Shown piece after piece: positions 1 to 11,477 of a DNA stretch of 64,000 nucleotides (the first letter of the stretch is position 1; the number at the start of each line of letters is the position of its first letter). The position numbers were made by a program, and so were the translations under genes. Under the pieces are notes generated by a model that was not told the origin of the DNA, ran no database searches, and saw only the letters and a program-made list of their open reading frames with translations. Origin of the DNA: Calamus simplicifolius (taxonomy: Eukaryota > Streptophyta > Magnoliopsida > Arecales > Arecaceae); contig UESW01004571.1 of the NCBI GenBank assembly GCA_900491605.1, positions 358,461-422,460 on the forward strand. The letters run 5' to 3'.

Positions 1-1604
1 ATGATTACTAAAAGCCATGAGTACATTAAAAGATGTAATGAGTTTATTTAAATGTGCAATGAATTTATTTTGAACAATCAATGAGAATGTTAAAGTTTGA
101 CTTTAATCATTTTGAAAGTAACTTTAAGCTCAATGTTTAAGCTTTCAAAAAGAAATTTTATAATTCATGTTTTAATCAATGAGTTTTTGGAATACTTCTT
201 GAATTAATTCTTAATGTCAATTTTATTGAATTCAAGTCAAAACAATGAATTAAAATGAATCTGGAACGATTTTAAAGTCAATCAGAAAAGTTTCTGATTT
301 TTGATACGTTCCGGAGCCGACTCTTGAGTTTCAGAGTCGACTCCCTCAGAGAACAGAAATGTCTATCTGTCTCGAGTCGACCCACGTAATTTTCGAGTCG
401 ACCCCGATTCTGTCGAGCCGACTCCATGACTGTGCGAGTCGACTCCGCTCAGACACCAGAGGTGTGTTTTTCTGAGCACTTCGCGAGTCGACCCCAACTT
501 TTCATGAGTCGACCCCCGACTTTCAGGAGTCGACACTTTACTTTTGGTGAGTCGACCCCTAACTTTCTAAACATTTCTATTTTTAGTATCACGAGCTCGA
601 GCCGACTCGGGAAAAGCATGAGTCGACTCCAGCAAATCTGGGCGAATTTTTACGGATGCCAACTCAGCTCCAACGGTAAGATTTTTGATTAACGGCTATT
701 TTTCTTTGTCTCTAACGGCTATATTCTTGCAGAATCTATAAATAGAGAAGCCGTTTTCAAATCAAAGAGAGACGAATAGAGAGATATTTATTTCAAAGAA
801 AAAGAAAGAAAAATCGGAAAAACAGAGCTTCAGTTGAAAAAATCCGTGATTCAAAATAGAGTGAAAGAAAGAGTGTGAAATCAAAGGAAGTTCCTTCTGT
901 GTTCAAGCTCAATCCAAGGAAGCTTCAGAAGAAAATCCAAGTGCATCTCAAGAGATTTCCACACTCAAAGAAAAGAGGAAAAGCCCAAATCAACTCCAAC
1001 ACATCTTCCGTGAAGAATCCAAGCTGAGGCCTGGTTCTACACTTCAAAGGAGTTGAAGAAAAGAAGAAAAGCTCAAAGCCAACCAACTGCAAATCAGGCT
1101 TATCTAAACTCTATTCTTACATTTGTTTATCTGCTCATTAAGGAGCCTTGTAACTAAACAAACATATTTCTATTCTTTGTGTCTAGCTCAATCTGGGGAT
1201 TGAACTAGAGGAGGTAGTCTTACCTCAGTTCAAGCTTGGTTAAGCTTGGGTTAAGGGTTTTTGTGCTGGTGAGCCCTTGAAAACCAGCTGGGTTCGTTGT
1301 GCGCCCGGGAAAACAACAAGTTTGAGTTGTGAGCTTGTAAAACAACTCTGCTGTAATCTAGGGTGATTATAGTGTGGACCCAAGTGAATCTTGGGAGTGG
1401 ACGTAGGTGTTGGATACACCGAACCACTATAAAATCTTTGTGTTTGCCGTGTTCTATTGTCTCTTCTCTATCTCTGTTTTATTCACTGCAATTTATCTTT
1501 ACTTTGCATTTGCCTTCATTCATCTCAAGCTAAATAATTTAAAAGGCTAATTTTTTATAGAACCCAATTCACCCCCCCCTTTTGGGTTGTCATCTGGGCC
1601 AACA
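1..1604 (+). repeat. SIRE-type copia LTR, diverged copy, left edge not resolved
   Basis: The right end matches the ends of the two LTRs of the complete SIRE-type element at 44807-55014: the same CT-rich stretch, the same 'gtgtggacccaagtgaatc' block and the same terminus GGGCCAACA. It also shares the cluster of GAGTCGACTC-like palindromes (304-640 here). It is clearly a different subfamily, because spacing and first few hundred bases differ. By analogy with the 1433 bp LTRs the left edge would lie near 170, but no TGTTGACCC start is visible, so the first bases could be internal sequence. No primer-binding site follows 1604, so this is a 3' LTR or a solo LTR. Confidence 0.8.
737..744 (+). promoter_or_regulatory. 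TATA box of the SIRE-type LTR
   Basis: TATAAATA lies about 100 bases downstream of the palindrome cluster, at the same relative place as the CTATAAAAAG of the related LTRs at 45378 and 54158. It is probably the promoter that starts the element's genomic RNA. This is inferred from position; no transcript is known to me. Confidence 0.55.
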
Positions 1605-1753
1605 GAGAGATTGTAGATCGATGGGACATAAATTTTTAGAAGATTGATGGAAAGGAAAACCTAGGTGACCCATTTACTAAAGCACTCAGCATCAAGGAGT
1701 TTGATGACTATAAATTGAAGATGGGTATTAGATACTGTAATGAGTGGCTTTAG
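1605..1753 (+). pseudogene. C-terminal remnant of a copia RNase H domain
   Basis: Reading toward a TAG at 1751-1753 gives a copia pol tail: a DPFTKAL motif (the usual copia form is DPLTKPL) followed by MGIRYCNEWL. Everything upstream has been lost or lies to the left of the SIRE-type LTR, which abuts it at 1604. A short purine tract (AAGTGGGAG, 1757-1765) follows, as expected for the polypurine tract before a 3' LTR. Confidence 0.7.
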
Positions 1754-1769
1754 GCTAAGTGGGAGTTTA

Positions 1770-3765
1770 TTGGGAATTGTATCCTAAAGCTAATCATTTG
1801 ATGATTGTGCTAATGTAAATTGTATATAAATTGATATATTAATAAAATTTATTTGGCAATTTATTCATTACAATATCTTCTTAAAACTCCTAATGGTAAT
1901 GAAGCCCTCAAGATCTTCCTTCACGATAAAGGAGGATTTATCTTTGAAGGTCCTTAAAAGAGTTCGCGACCAATGATATACTATGACAGGGCCATAGTAC
2001 TATCAATTATAGGACGTTGTATATCATATTTGTTGGTTGTCCTCTTAACCAAGGAATGTAGAGACACTGGTATGACATACAGGTGAAAGTGTAGGAGTAC
2101 ATTTCACCGAACGTGACTGTCAAGAGTTAATCCGAGAAGATATAGGTATAAGTATCCTTCAGACCTGAAGATCACAACCAGTGACTTACAAGCAACTCAT
2201 TGTACTTAGGTGCCGGACCACCTGGATTTCTAATCCAGCTATGAAAGGTTACTGGGTGCAGTCAAGTACTTGTGGTAGTCAGTTGTGGATCAAGATGGAA
2301 TTTGACCTATCCCGTTAAAAGGAGAAATGCTTGTATTTCAATTTAGCAAGACCTTGGCCAAGGCACTTCATGTGAAAGTCACATGATCACTAAAATTGAA
2401 ATCACTTTATGGATTTGTTGTTTAGAGTTGACAGGCTCTTAAGCCATCCTTAGCATTTGTGGTCATGAGGATGAATTATACAGTAACTGTTTCTTAGGGT
2501 TCTTGGAGTTTGCTCGGCAACTCTTCGACCTATCCGGACGTCGGGTTCCATTGCTAGATGGGCACATCGATTAGTATAGAAAGTTGTTTCTATGCTACCG
2601 GCTTAGGTTCGAACCTAGAGAGTCACATGCATAGAAGTTTCCTAGAATGATTTATTTGCTGATCAACGATTGAGAATCGTATATGATTTAATTAATCAAT
2701 TTGATTGATTGAATTATCTCAATTAGGTTAAGTACAAGTGAATAAGATTCAATTTGGTTTAAGTCTATTAGAAGGACTAGTCAATTTCAAATATTGATTT
2801 GAAATTAGACTTGATTTGGATTTAAATAGATTCAGGACTATGATCTATGTGGGTTCAGTCCAATAAATTTAGATCAGATTAAACCATCATCTGAACCCAA
2901 ACCTCTCGCATAAGGATCTCACATGATGAGATGGCTGAAATCTCATCTCATGAGAGATTAAATTCTCATATAGAATTTAATGCCTGACATTAATCTTCTC
3001 TCGTTGAAATTCTAAGTGTTAGAATTCATGTACCTCTCGGAATTAGCCAAACATTTCGACTCTTTAGTTTTCACCGAACGTCAGAATTAACCAAGCGCCG
3101 CGTCTCTTTGGTTTTCGCCGAACATCGGAATTAACCAAGCGCCGCACCTCTTTGGTTTGGCGTCTCTTTGCTTTCTACCGAACGGCGGAATTTTAAATGT
3201 TAGAATTCAATGGGCTGGCTAAAATAAGACTATAAATGAAGGACATCCCTCACTAGATGACAACACCGAGATGTTATGGATTTAATTTTTAAAGAGTTAG
3301 AATAGAAAATCATGGTGTAATTCTGGTGTCAGAAAAAGTTTGGTGGATCTTGGAAGAAGATTCAAGTGGGAGGATTCAAGATCAGCAAAATTGTTTTTCC
3401 GCGAGCTAGTACTCTTGGAAATCCGATCATCCAGGGGCTTCGCGTGGACGATACTAGAGGCCGGACGATTGAACGGCTGTAGAGCACAAAGGATTTACCT
3501 ATTGTTCTTAAGGTGAGTGATTTGATCCCTAGATCTTAAGGCAGGCTTCAAGACGAGTAGTATGACTTCTCATCTTGAAGATTAAGATATGATCTTAATT
3601 ATTTAATTTATATGCATTATTTAGATCAAACAATCTTATAATATAAGGCAAAGATATGATATTGATGCATGTTAGATAGATTAATATGTAATCTTTAAAT
3701 TTCTGCATTGATAATTGTTATCAAAAATTAAAATATGCATGCCTCGGAGATTATTTCTCCCTACA
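1770..3765 (+). repeat. 3' LTR of a copia element (about 2 kb)
   Basis: It starts directly after a polypurine tract and an RNase H tail with TTGGGAATTGTATCC and probably ends near ATTTCTCCCTACA at 3765. A length near 2 kb and this kind of start suggest an Angela/Tork-type element, which is tentative. No second LTR of this family is in the window, so the ends are not confirmed by comparison. There is no coding content. Confidence 0.6.
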
Positions 3766-3773
3766 AATGAGAC

Positions 3774-5950
3774 ATGAGAAAAGAGAGAAAAAAGGAAATG
3801 ATTTTGTTTGGAGAAAGGGATAATTTTATTTTAACAAAAGAGAGAGGGGCAATTTTGTTAAAAAAATATTTGATTACAACGTATCTGATAATGTGGATAG
3901 CCACCTCCCCTTAAGGTAATCTGAATTACCTCATAAGAGGTAATCTAGATTACCAAATTCTCATTCAAATACGTACCAAACATAGTTATCTGATGGTCCC
4001 CTCTTAAATTACTGGTACCTGTTACCAAACGCCCCTGCCTTTGATGCATTGCCAGTAATCCTGAATGATAATGTGGATTACCTACAAGATAGATTACCAC
4101 TGCATGGATTATCAGTAATGTTGAGTACTGTTTAGCAAATACAGGTAATTATGTAATATTGATTACTATGTGGTATGACAAATAGATGCTAGTCATAACA
4201 CTAAATTTTCAAAATACCCCTAAATCAATTCATATACTAAATCAAATCTATTAAAAATTTTTAAAATACCCTCAAATATCCCTAAATCAAAGTATTTTAC
4301 ATAAATATAGATACTAATTTAATTATTTTTTAAGATTAAAATATTTTTTAATCTTTAAACATTTAGTCAATTTTTTTTTCTTAAACTTTTAATTATCATA
4401 ATTTATTTACTATATTTTAATATTTTATTATATAAAATTAATTAAGATTAATAAAATAAATGATATATTATGATAATGAATGGATCAATTAGTTGATAGC
4501 AAAAGGTAAGTTATTTTTTTAAATTTTAATAAGTAATGAAATTAGACATTATCAATTTTAAATTAATACATTGTCAAGGAGACGTTGCTAAGAATACTTT
4601 TAATTTTTAAAAAATAGTAATTAAACTTTTTTTTTTAATTAATTAATTTTAAAAATAGTAATTAAAAATTAATTAATAACAAAAAAGTAGTAGAAAAAAA
4701 AAAAATTTATTAAAAAAAAAATAAAAAAAAAGAAAAAAATAAATAGAAAAATTTAAAAAATAAAAAAATTTATTTATAAAAAAAATTATTAAAAATAAAA
4801 AAATAAAAATTAATAAAAAATATAAATTTTAAAAAATAAAAAATATAAAAAAAAATATATTTAATTAATAAAATATATAAAAATTTATTTTAAAAATATA
4901 TTTAATTTAAATAGATTTTTAAACCTATTAATTTATTTTTTAAAAATTAAAAAAATTAATTTATTTTTTAATTTTATTTTTTAGTATTAAATTAATTAAA
5001 TAAATTAATATAAAAAATAATTTATTATTTTTTAAATTAATTTTTTTAAAAAAATTTTAAAAAATTTTAATTTAATTTTTTAAATATTAAATTAATTTAA
5101 GATTAATGAATTTTTTTAATTAATATAAAATTTTATTTTTAATAATTTCTAAATTAAAATTTTATTTAAAAATTTTATTAAAATTGTTTAATTAATTTTA
5201 TTTTTAGTTAATTAATTGAATTAATTTTTAAATTTTTTAAATTTATTTTTTTATAAATTTTAATAAATAGTAATTAAAATTTTTTATTTTTTTAAAAAAT
5301 TTAATTAGACTTTTCTTATAACTATTTTTTTGTTTTAATATTTTTTTCTATTCGATTTTTTTAATGGATGGATGATACCGTGATTTATTTTTGTTTGGAG
5401 ATATGAGAAAAGAGATAATGGCAGCGAGACATGAGAAAATAGAGAAAAAGTAGGAAATGATTTTGTTTGAAGAAAGGGATAATTTTATTTTTACAAAAGA
5501 GGTAGGGGTAATTTTGTCTAAAAAAATTATTAGATTACAACATATCCAGTATTGTGGATACAAAACACGTACCAAATACAGTTATCCGATGGGCCCTTTT
5601 AAATTACCTATAATTTGGATAGATTACCTGCTATCAAACGCCCCTGCGTTTGATGCATTGCCAGTAATTTTTATATTTATGTATAAATACTTTGATTTAG
5701 GGATATTTGAAGGTATTTTAAAATTTTTTAATAGATTTGATTTAGTATATGAATTTGATTTAAGGGTATTTTGAAAATTTGATGTTATATGACTGGTAAT
5801 CTGTTTGTCATACCAAACACAGTAATCAATATTACTGTAACATTATGTGTGTATACCAAACACGGTAATCAACATTACTGGCAATCCATCCAGTGGTAAT
5901 ATATCTTATAGGTAATCCACATTACCATTCGAGATTACTGGTAATTGCCT
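3774..5950. mobile_element. AT-rich non-autonomous DNA-transposon-like element with long inverted arms
   Basis: Three parts can be seen. Arms at about 4046-4312 and 5670-5950 are inverted copies of each other over roughly 270 bases (for example 4203-4310 matches the reverse complement of 5673-5785 with few differences). The arms are rich in GGTAATC/GATTACC words. The centre (about 4313-5340) is extremely AT-rich. A direct repeat of about 275 bases (3774-4056 and 5400-5669), ending in GATGCATTGCCAGTAAT, lies outside the left arm but inside the right arm. No transposase is present. It looks like a large MITE or foldback element, possibly two overlapping copies. I cannot assign a superfamily because terminal bases and target duplication are unclear. 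Confidence 0.6.
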
Positions 5951-6510
5951 CTTCTTACTACCGTATTTATGTTAATGCACTTTTCAATGATACGTAAGCA
6001 AGGTATTTCGGGTCCTTTATAGAGAAGACAGATCATAGATATTTGTAATTGATCATATATCATATCGGGAAGGAAAAATACTATTTCATTGCCACAAATA
6101 TGGATTATTGAAAAAATAAGACATGTTATTTGGATACTTCTTTTCAACTCCGAAGTATTCTATAAAGAAAATTTATTTATTTTATTGCTCCTTTTAATTT
6201 AGTCCTCATGAATTTATGTGTAGTTGAATTTTGAGGGTTTGATCTGAAATATTCCTCAAAAGTCTTAGGATATAATGCAAATCTATCAAGAATTTCTAGT
6301 TATACATATATAATGCAAATCTATCAGGGATATTTCTTGTTATACATGTTATGTAAGTTCTCACTATAATCTGAGACTAGGGTGTCTAGGTTTGGGATTT
6401 CTGCTTGCTATTATTACTTGAGAACTTGGAAATTCAATATATAGTGATGCTTAACTGACACTGGCATCTGACCAAAATTACTTTATATGGTTACTTTAAG
6501 AAATAAATTG
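5951..6510. other. Non-coding stretch before the gene fragment
   Basis: Mostly AT-rich sequence with a short local duplication around 'ataatgcaaatctatca' (6272 and 6310). It may be intron or flank of the gene fragment that follows. Nothing else is recognisable. Confidence 0.4.
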
Positions 6511-7310
6511 CAGTGCAGTTGGGAGAATTTGGCATGGGTAATTGATGGCCATGAAATATCTGTAGATTCAACTTTGAAGCTATGGTGTATGACTTTTTTT
6601 TTTTCCTTCTTTATGTTCAAGTTTTATGTTATGCTCTTCATAGAAGGAGCTGAGCAGCAGGTTTCATTGTCATACAATCAACCTAAGCAAAACTGGGCTT
6701 TCTGCTCAACAATTATAGTTATTTAAAAGGTCCGTCTTATTTACCTTTTTGTTCAAAATTGTCTGTAGGTTTTAAAATTAGAAAGGTTTGAACACCTTGG
6801 TTTCCTCATTCAAATTGGCGAGAAGGGTGGTGAAGGAATACCATTGAAATAGGCAACTCCTTTCTTTGCAAATTCAGATTCGGATATGCCTGTCGTTCCT
6901 GTGCGTGCCGCCCAAGTTCATGACTGGGTTTTGCATAACATATCTTCTTCTTTGGAGCATATCATGGAGAAAGTATCAGTTAAAGAAAATGGCCCAGTTA
7001 ATGCCTCAGATCTAGATGTGGCTATGACTGATGCCTTTGTGAGTCATACGAGGGCCCAATGCAGCAGCTCACTGAGTGGGACCACTATACAGAACCATGC
7101 CACATATTCTAGGAGCCAGACTACTTTTGTGGAAGGTTTCTCTAAATCTTCTGTCGTGAAGCAGGCCTGTGATATTAAGGGCCATTCCATTAAGGTGAGG
7201 ATAAATATACAAACGTTATACAGTGTTAGAAACAGGTGTCTGGTTAACAAATTTCTTAGTCCTTCCATATGGATTATGATGCCTAATTGTTCATCTTTTT
7301 AATTGGTTGA
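6511..7310 (+). pseudogene. Unassigned host gene fragment, three exon-like blocks
   Basis: Three blocks look like exons. About 6519-6584 follows a polypyrimidine/AG acceptor and ends at a GT. About 6647-6728 follows TTCATAG and ends in a GT region. The third starts after CTGTAG at 6768 and runs open to about 7200 or to the stop at 7300-7302. The third block has coding-like composition (acidic and serine-rich, including QVHDWVLHNISSSLEHIMEK) but is interrupted by TAG near 6851-6853, just after a GEKGGEGIPLK stretch. No family is recognised. It may be a decayed gene, or a gene whose stop is avoided by different splicing. Upstream exons are not visible beside the AT-rich element at 3774-5950. 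Confidence 0.45.
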
Positions 7311-8300
7311 ACCTTGCCATGGTTGGACTCTATAATGTTGCATGATATTACTAGTATGCTATCTACTAGAGAAGATTTTTTTTTTTTTTGGAAAAACAAA
7401 GGCCTTAAACTTTATAGTGAATGCTGAAAAATTCATCTTATTTTATGAATTTTAAGTAAAAAGAATCATAATAACAATTTAGTTATTGCCAAAGTTTTAA
7501 ATTTCGTGGGACAGAGGCATCCTAGTTTTTTCAAGGAACAAGATGCCTCACATCACATCCTGTTCGTTAATCCGATACTTGCTTGGGATGCTATTTTTTT
7601 TAAAAAAAAAAATTATATGTGAAGCTTTAGTATTTTATGTGATTTTGAAACATATTTAAACTTAACAAAATATTTTTATGATAAATTAGACCTATTTAAA
7701 ATTATAGTGTTAATGTATCATGTCTGAGACACTATGAGATAGGATGGTCGAGATTTGTCTTGGAATCTATTTTGGATAGGATGGTCGAGACAGTCCCTAT
7801 CCTGTTGAGATTTGAATCACTGTTTATAACAATAATAAATTTTCAATGTGATGTGGTTGGTCTAAAATAATGCCAAGATATCAAAAATCACATCCAACTT
7901 ATATTAGGTTATCATAAATTGTTTTGCAAGAAAATAAAGATCCGTGGTTTGAAATGCCTTTGAGCTTTTCTTTCTTCTAGTTTAACTTGATGGTTCCATT
8001 GAAGAACTCATAAATTGCTATTTGTTTGTCATATTTTAATGATTTCAATTAAAAGAACTCAACATGATAAAACAAAAGATTAGAAAATCAACTAGAGTCC
8101 ATTATCATGCTGTTGGATCTTATATAAATACTTAAACGTCTTTTTGCCACACAAATCTCATGATTCCGAAGCTCTCTAGCTTGCAAAGAATTCTCTGGTG
8201 GAGACTATGGGGAGTAAAGATAGCAACCTACCTTGACAGGACATCAATCCTTTCCAGCCCTCATGGCAGTATAAGCTTGATATATAATGTTACCTACTTA
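7311..8300. other. Non-coding flank left of the Tat element
   Basis: AT-rich sequence with poly-T runs (7377) and an A-rich tract (7600). A 15-base word TAGGATGGTCGAGA is repeated at about 7741 and 7778, possibly the remains of a small element. No gene is seen. It ends with GGATT (8301-8305), the target duplication of the next element. Confidence 0.5.
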
Positions 8301-8305
8301 GGATT

Positions 8306-9715
8306 TGATGACGCTCAATCGCCTATCCTAGACGTCGGGGACGGAGTGCTTCTCGAATCCTCGCTTCAGCGGGTTGCCTGCAAAGAAGTCTCAAGACCGG
8401 AGGGGATCCTCCGGTGAGACCCTCTAACGCCCAAGTTAGCAACTAAGGTCACAGCCGAAGAGGGACTCGAGTGAGCCCTTTTTAGTGTAGAAAGAGGGAT
8501 CTCAGAGAGGAGGAATTCCTTTCTAAGAGTTGAGATGGCGATTTTTGGGGTTATCGTGCATACCTGTTTACAGGGTGGATTCACCTTTTTATAGGGGTTG
8601 ATCCTGGGCATGATCACGTGGGATTGCGTGAGTCAGAAGATCTGCTGAGCCCTTGCGTGAATCTGGGCTGGTTAGTGGGCTACGTCCCATCAGAAAGGGA
8701 GAAAGCGGTGGTCGGTGGGCTAAGTCCCATCAGTCGGCATAGCTGTCGGGCGGCGCGCGTCTGGCGCTGTCGGGCGGCGCACGTCAGAGAGGCGGTTTCT
8801 TGAACCGCTGGGGCTGATCTGGCAGGAACTGGGAAATCCCGTCTCATCAGGGCCGAGCCGGGTTGACCCGAGATGGCTGGGGCCAATCCCGCTGGCAAGA
8901 CAATGTCGGGGCGGGGCCGAATCGATGGACTTGGAGGCGCCGGGGCCGAGTCGGGCCGACCGGGGATGGCCTTGGCCGACTCGGTGGAACTGGAGACGCC
9001 GGGGCCGAGTTGGGCTGGCCGGGGATGGCCTTGGCCGACTCGGCAGGACTGGAGATGCCAGGGCCGAGTCGGGCTGGCCGGGGATGGCCTTGGCCGACTC
9101 GGCGGGACTGGAGACGCCGGGGCCGAGTCGGGCTGGCCGGGGATGGCCTTGGCCGACTCGGCCGGACTGGAGAGGCGGAGGAAGTATCGGGGCCAACTTG
9201 CTTGGAGAAGTAGGGGGCCGGCTAGGAAGTTGCCAGGCCGCTTGGGAAGGTGCCGGGGCCAGCTAGAAAGTGCCGGGGCCGGCTGGGAAGTGCCGGGGCC
9301 GCCTAGCTTGGAGACGTAGGGGGCCGGCTAGGAAGTTGCCGGGCCGCTTGGGAAGGTGCCGGGGCCGGCTAGGAAGTGCCGGAGCCGGCTGGGAAGTGCC
9401 GGGGCCGCCTAGCTTGGAGACGTAGGGGGCCAGCTAGGAGAGTGCCAGGGCCGACTGGGAGGTGCCTGAGCCGCCTAGCTTGGAGACGTAGCGGGCTGGC
9501 TAGGAAGATGCCGGGCCGCCTGGGAAGGGCCGGGGCCGCCTAGCTTGGAGACGTAGGGGGCCGGCTAGGAAGATGCCGGTCTTGGAGCCGTCGGCCTTTG
9601 GGACCGTCGGCCTTGGAGGTGTCGGCCTTTGGGGCCGTCGGTCTTGGAGGTGTCGGCTTTTGGGGCCATCCAAAAAAAAGATTTTTATTTTTCGTGGGGT
9701 CAACTGGCCCCATCA
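8306..9715 (-). repeat. 3' LTR of the Tat-type element
   Basis: 1410 bases with TGATG...CCATCA ends, matching 16981-18447 closely. The 57-base length difference from the other LTR lies mainly in internal GC-rich sub-repeats. The part near 9590-9715 holds short GTCGGCCTTTGGGGCC-type repeats and a T/A-rich run before the end. Confidence 0.9.
8936..9185. repeat. 59 bp GC-rich sub-repeats inside the LTR
   Basis: About four copies of a unit containing CCGAGTCGG ... GGCCTTGG ... CCGACTCGG. The two 9-base words are exact reverse complements, so each unit can form a hairpin. The matching array in the other LTR is at 17585-17890. A further block of AGGGGGCCGGCTAGGAAG-type repeats follows at 9205-9590 (17915-18310 in the other LTR). 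Open frames across this block on the plus strand are by-products of its high GC content. Confidence 0.8.
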
Positions 9716-9733
9716 TTTAGCCCCCCACACTCC
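9716..9733 (-). other. Polypurine tract of the Tat-type element
   Basis: Read on the minus strand this is GGAGTGTGGGGGGCTAAA immediately before the TGATG start of the 3' LTR. This is the expected plus-strand primer site for reverse transcription. A similar tract (AGTGTAGGGGGCATC) precedes the 3' LTR at 56659. Confidence 0.75.
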
Positions 9734-9990
9734 TTGAGCTTGCGTGCCCTGCACCAGCTAAGCGAAAGGAGTGTAGAACTTTTACCTTGGCATCTGCTCT
9801 TTCATGTTAGCTTTAACTATGATTCCTTCTGGGTGGGGAAACCTCTTTCCTCTTGCGCTGCCTCGGATGGACGTCTGCGTGCCTTCTTTGGCTAGCTGAG
9901 GGCAGCTAGTAACCCTCTCCCAACGCGGAGTCTGAAAGTCTTTTGAACCCCAGAGGGTGACCTGAGAGCTAAGAGTCATCAGGTTTCTTT

Positions 9991-11399
9991 TGAACCATCT
10001 TGGGGGTTTGTGTGCCGCCCAAGTGGTGACTCAGCCGGGTACGGAGCCTCTAGGGTCTTAACCTACTCGGGGGCACCGCTGTGCCGAGGCCGAGTGATGT
10101 CCCGTGGGCCGCGATACCGGTGAGCTCCTTTTGAACCATCTTGGGGGTTTGTGCTCCGCCCAAGTGGCGACTCAGCCGGGTACGAAGCCTTTAGGGTCTT
10201 AACCTACTCGGGGACACCGCCGTGCCAGGGCCGAGTGGTATCCCATGGGCCGCGATGCTAGTGAGCTCCTTTTGAACCATCTTGGGGGTTTGTGTTCCGC
10301 CCAAGTGGCGACTCAACCGGGTACAGAGCCTTTAGGGTCTTAACCTACTCGGGGGCACCGCCGTGTCGGGGTCGAGTGGTGTCCCATGGGCCGCGATGCC
10401 AGTGAGCTCCTTTTGAACCAACCTAGGGGTTTGTGTGTCACCCAAGTGGCGACTCAACCGGGTACAGAGCCTTTAGGGTCTTAACCTACTTGGGGGCACC
10501 GCCGTGCCGGGGCCGAGTGGTGTCCCGTGGGCCGCGATGCCAGTGAGCTCCTTTTGAACCATCTTAGGGGTTTGTGTGCCGCCCAAGTGGCGACTCAGCC
10601 GGATACGGAGCCTTTAGGGTCTTAACCTACTCGGGGGCACCGCCGTGCCGGGGTCGAGTGGTGTCCCATGGGCCGCGATACCAGTGAGCTCCTTTTGAAC
10701 CATCTTGGGGTTTGTATTCCACCCAAGTGGCGACTCAGCCGGGTACGGAGCCTTTAGGGTCTTAACCTACTCAGGGGCACCGCCGTGCCGGGGCCGAGTG
10801 GTGTCCCGTGGGCCGCGATGTCAGTGAGCTCCTTTTGAACCATCCTGGGGGTTTGTGTGCCGCCCAAGTGGCGACTCAGCCGGGTACGGAGCCTTTAGGG
10901 TCTTAACCTACTCGGAGGCACCGCCATGCCAGGGCCGAGTGGTGTCCCATGGGCCGCGATGCCAGTGAGCTCCTTTTGAACCATCTTGGGGGTTTGTGTG
11001 CCGTCCAAGTGGCGACTCAGCCAGGTACAGAGCCTTTAGGGTCTTAACCTACTCGGGGGCACCGCCGTACCGAGGCCGAGTGGTGTCCCATGGGCCGCGA
11101 TGCCAGTAAGCTCCTTTTGAACCATCTTGTGGGTTTATGTTCCGCCCAAGTGGCGACTCAGCCGGGTACGGAGCCTTTAGGGTCTTAACCTACTCGGGGG
11201 CACCGCCGTGCTGGGGCCGAGTGGTGTCCCGTGGGCCGCGATACAGTGAGCTCCTTTTGAACCATCCTGGGGGTTTATGTTCCGTCCAAGTGGCGACTCA
11301 GCCGGGTACGGAGCCTTTAGGGTCTTAACCTACTCGGGGGCACCGCCGTGCCGGGGCTGAGTGGTGTCCCATGGGCCGTGATGCCGGTGAGCTCCTTTT
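9991..11399 (-). repeat. Ten tandem units of 140-141 bp in the element's 3' untranslated region
   Basis: The word TGAACCA/TGAACC recurs at 9991, 10132, 10273, 10414, 10555, 10696, 10836, 10977, 11118 and 11258, with a changed copy at 11399, giving ten units of 140 or 141 bases. Each unit holds a GCCCAAGTGGCGACTCA block, a TTTAGGGTCTTAACCTACTC block and a GTGTCCCGTGGGCCGCGAT block. The array lies between the integrase stop (11478) and the polypurine tract. Tandem arrays at this place are known from Tat/Ogre elements and can seed satellites. It has no coding role that I can see. Confidence 0.9.
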
Positions 11400-11477
11400 T
11401 GAGAGACTTGGTGCAAGGGAGAACAAGCTGTGATGCCAAAAGTGGCCTTCTTTATTACTCATGTTTCTGGGAGTACA

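Noticed and set aside
5348..5774. Open frames on both strands in the AT-rich element
   Set aside because: They lie in the inverted arm and direct repeat and have no protein similarity; chance frames.
8618..9319. Several overlapping GC-rich open frames in the Tat LTR (also 17523-18028)
   Set aside because: They follow the 59 bp repeats, occur in several frames at once and match no family.
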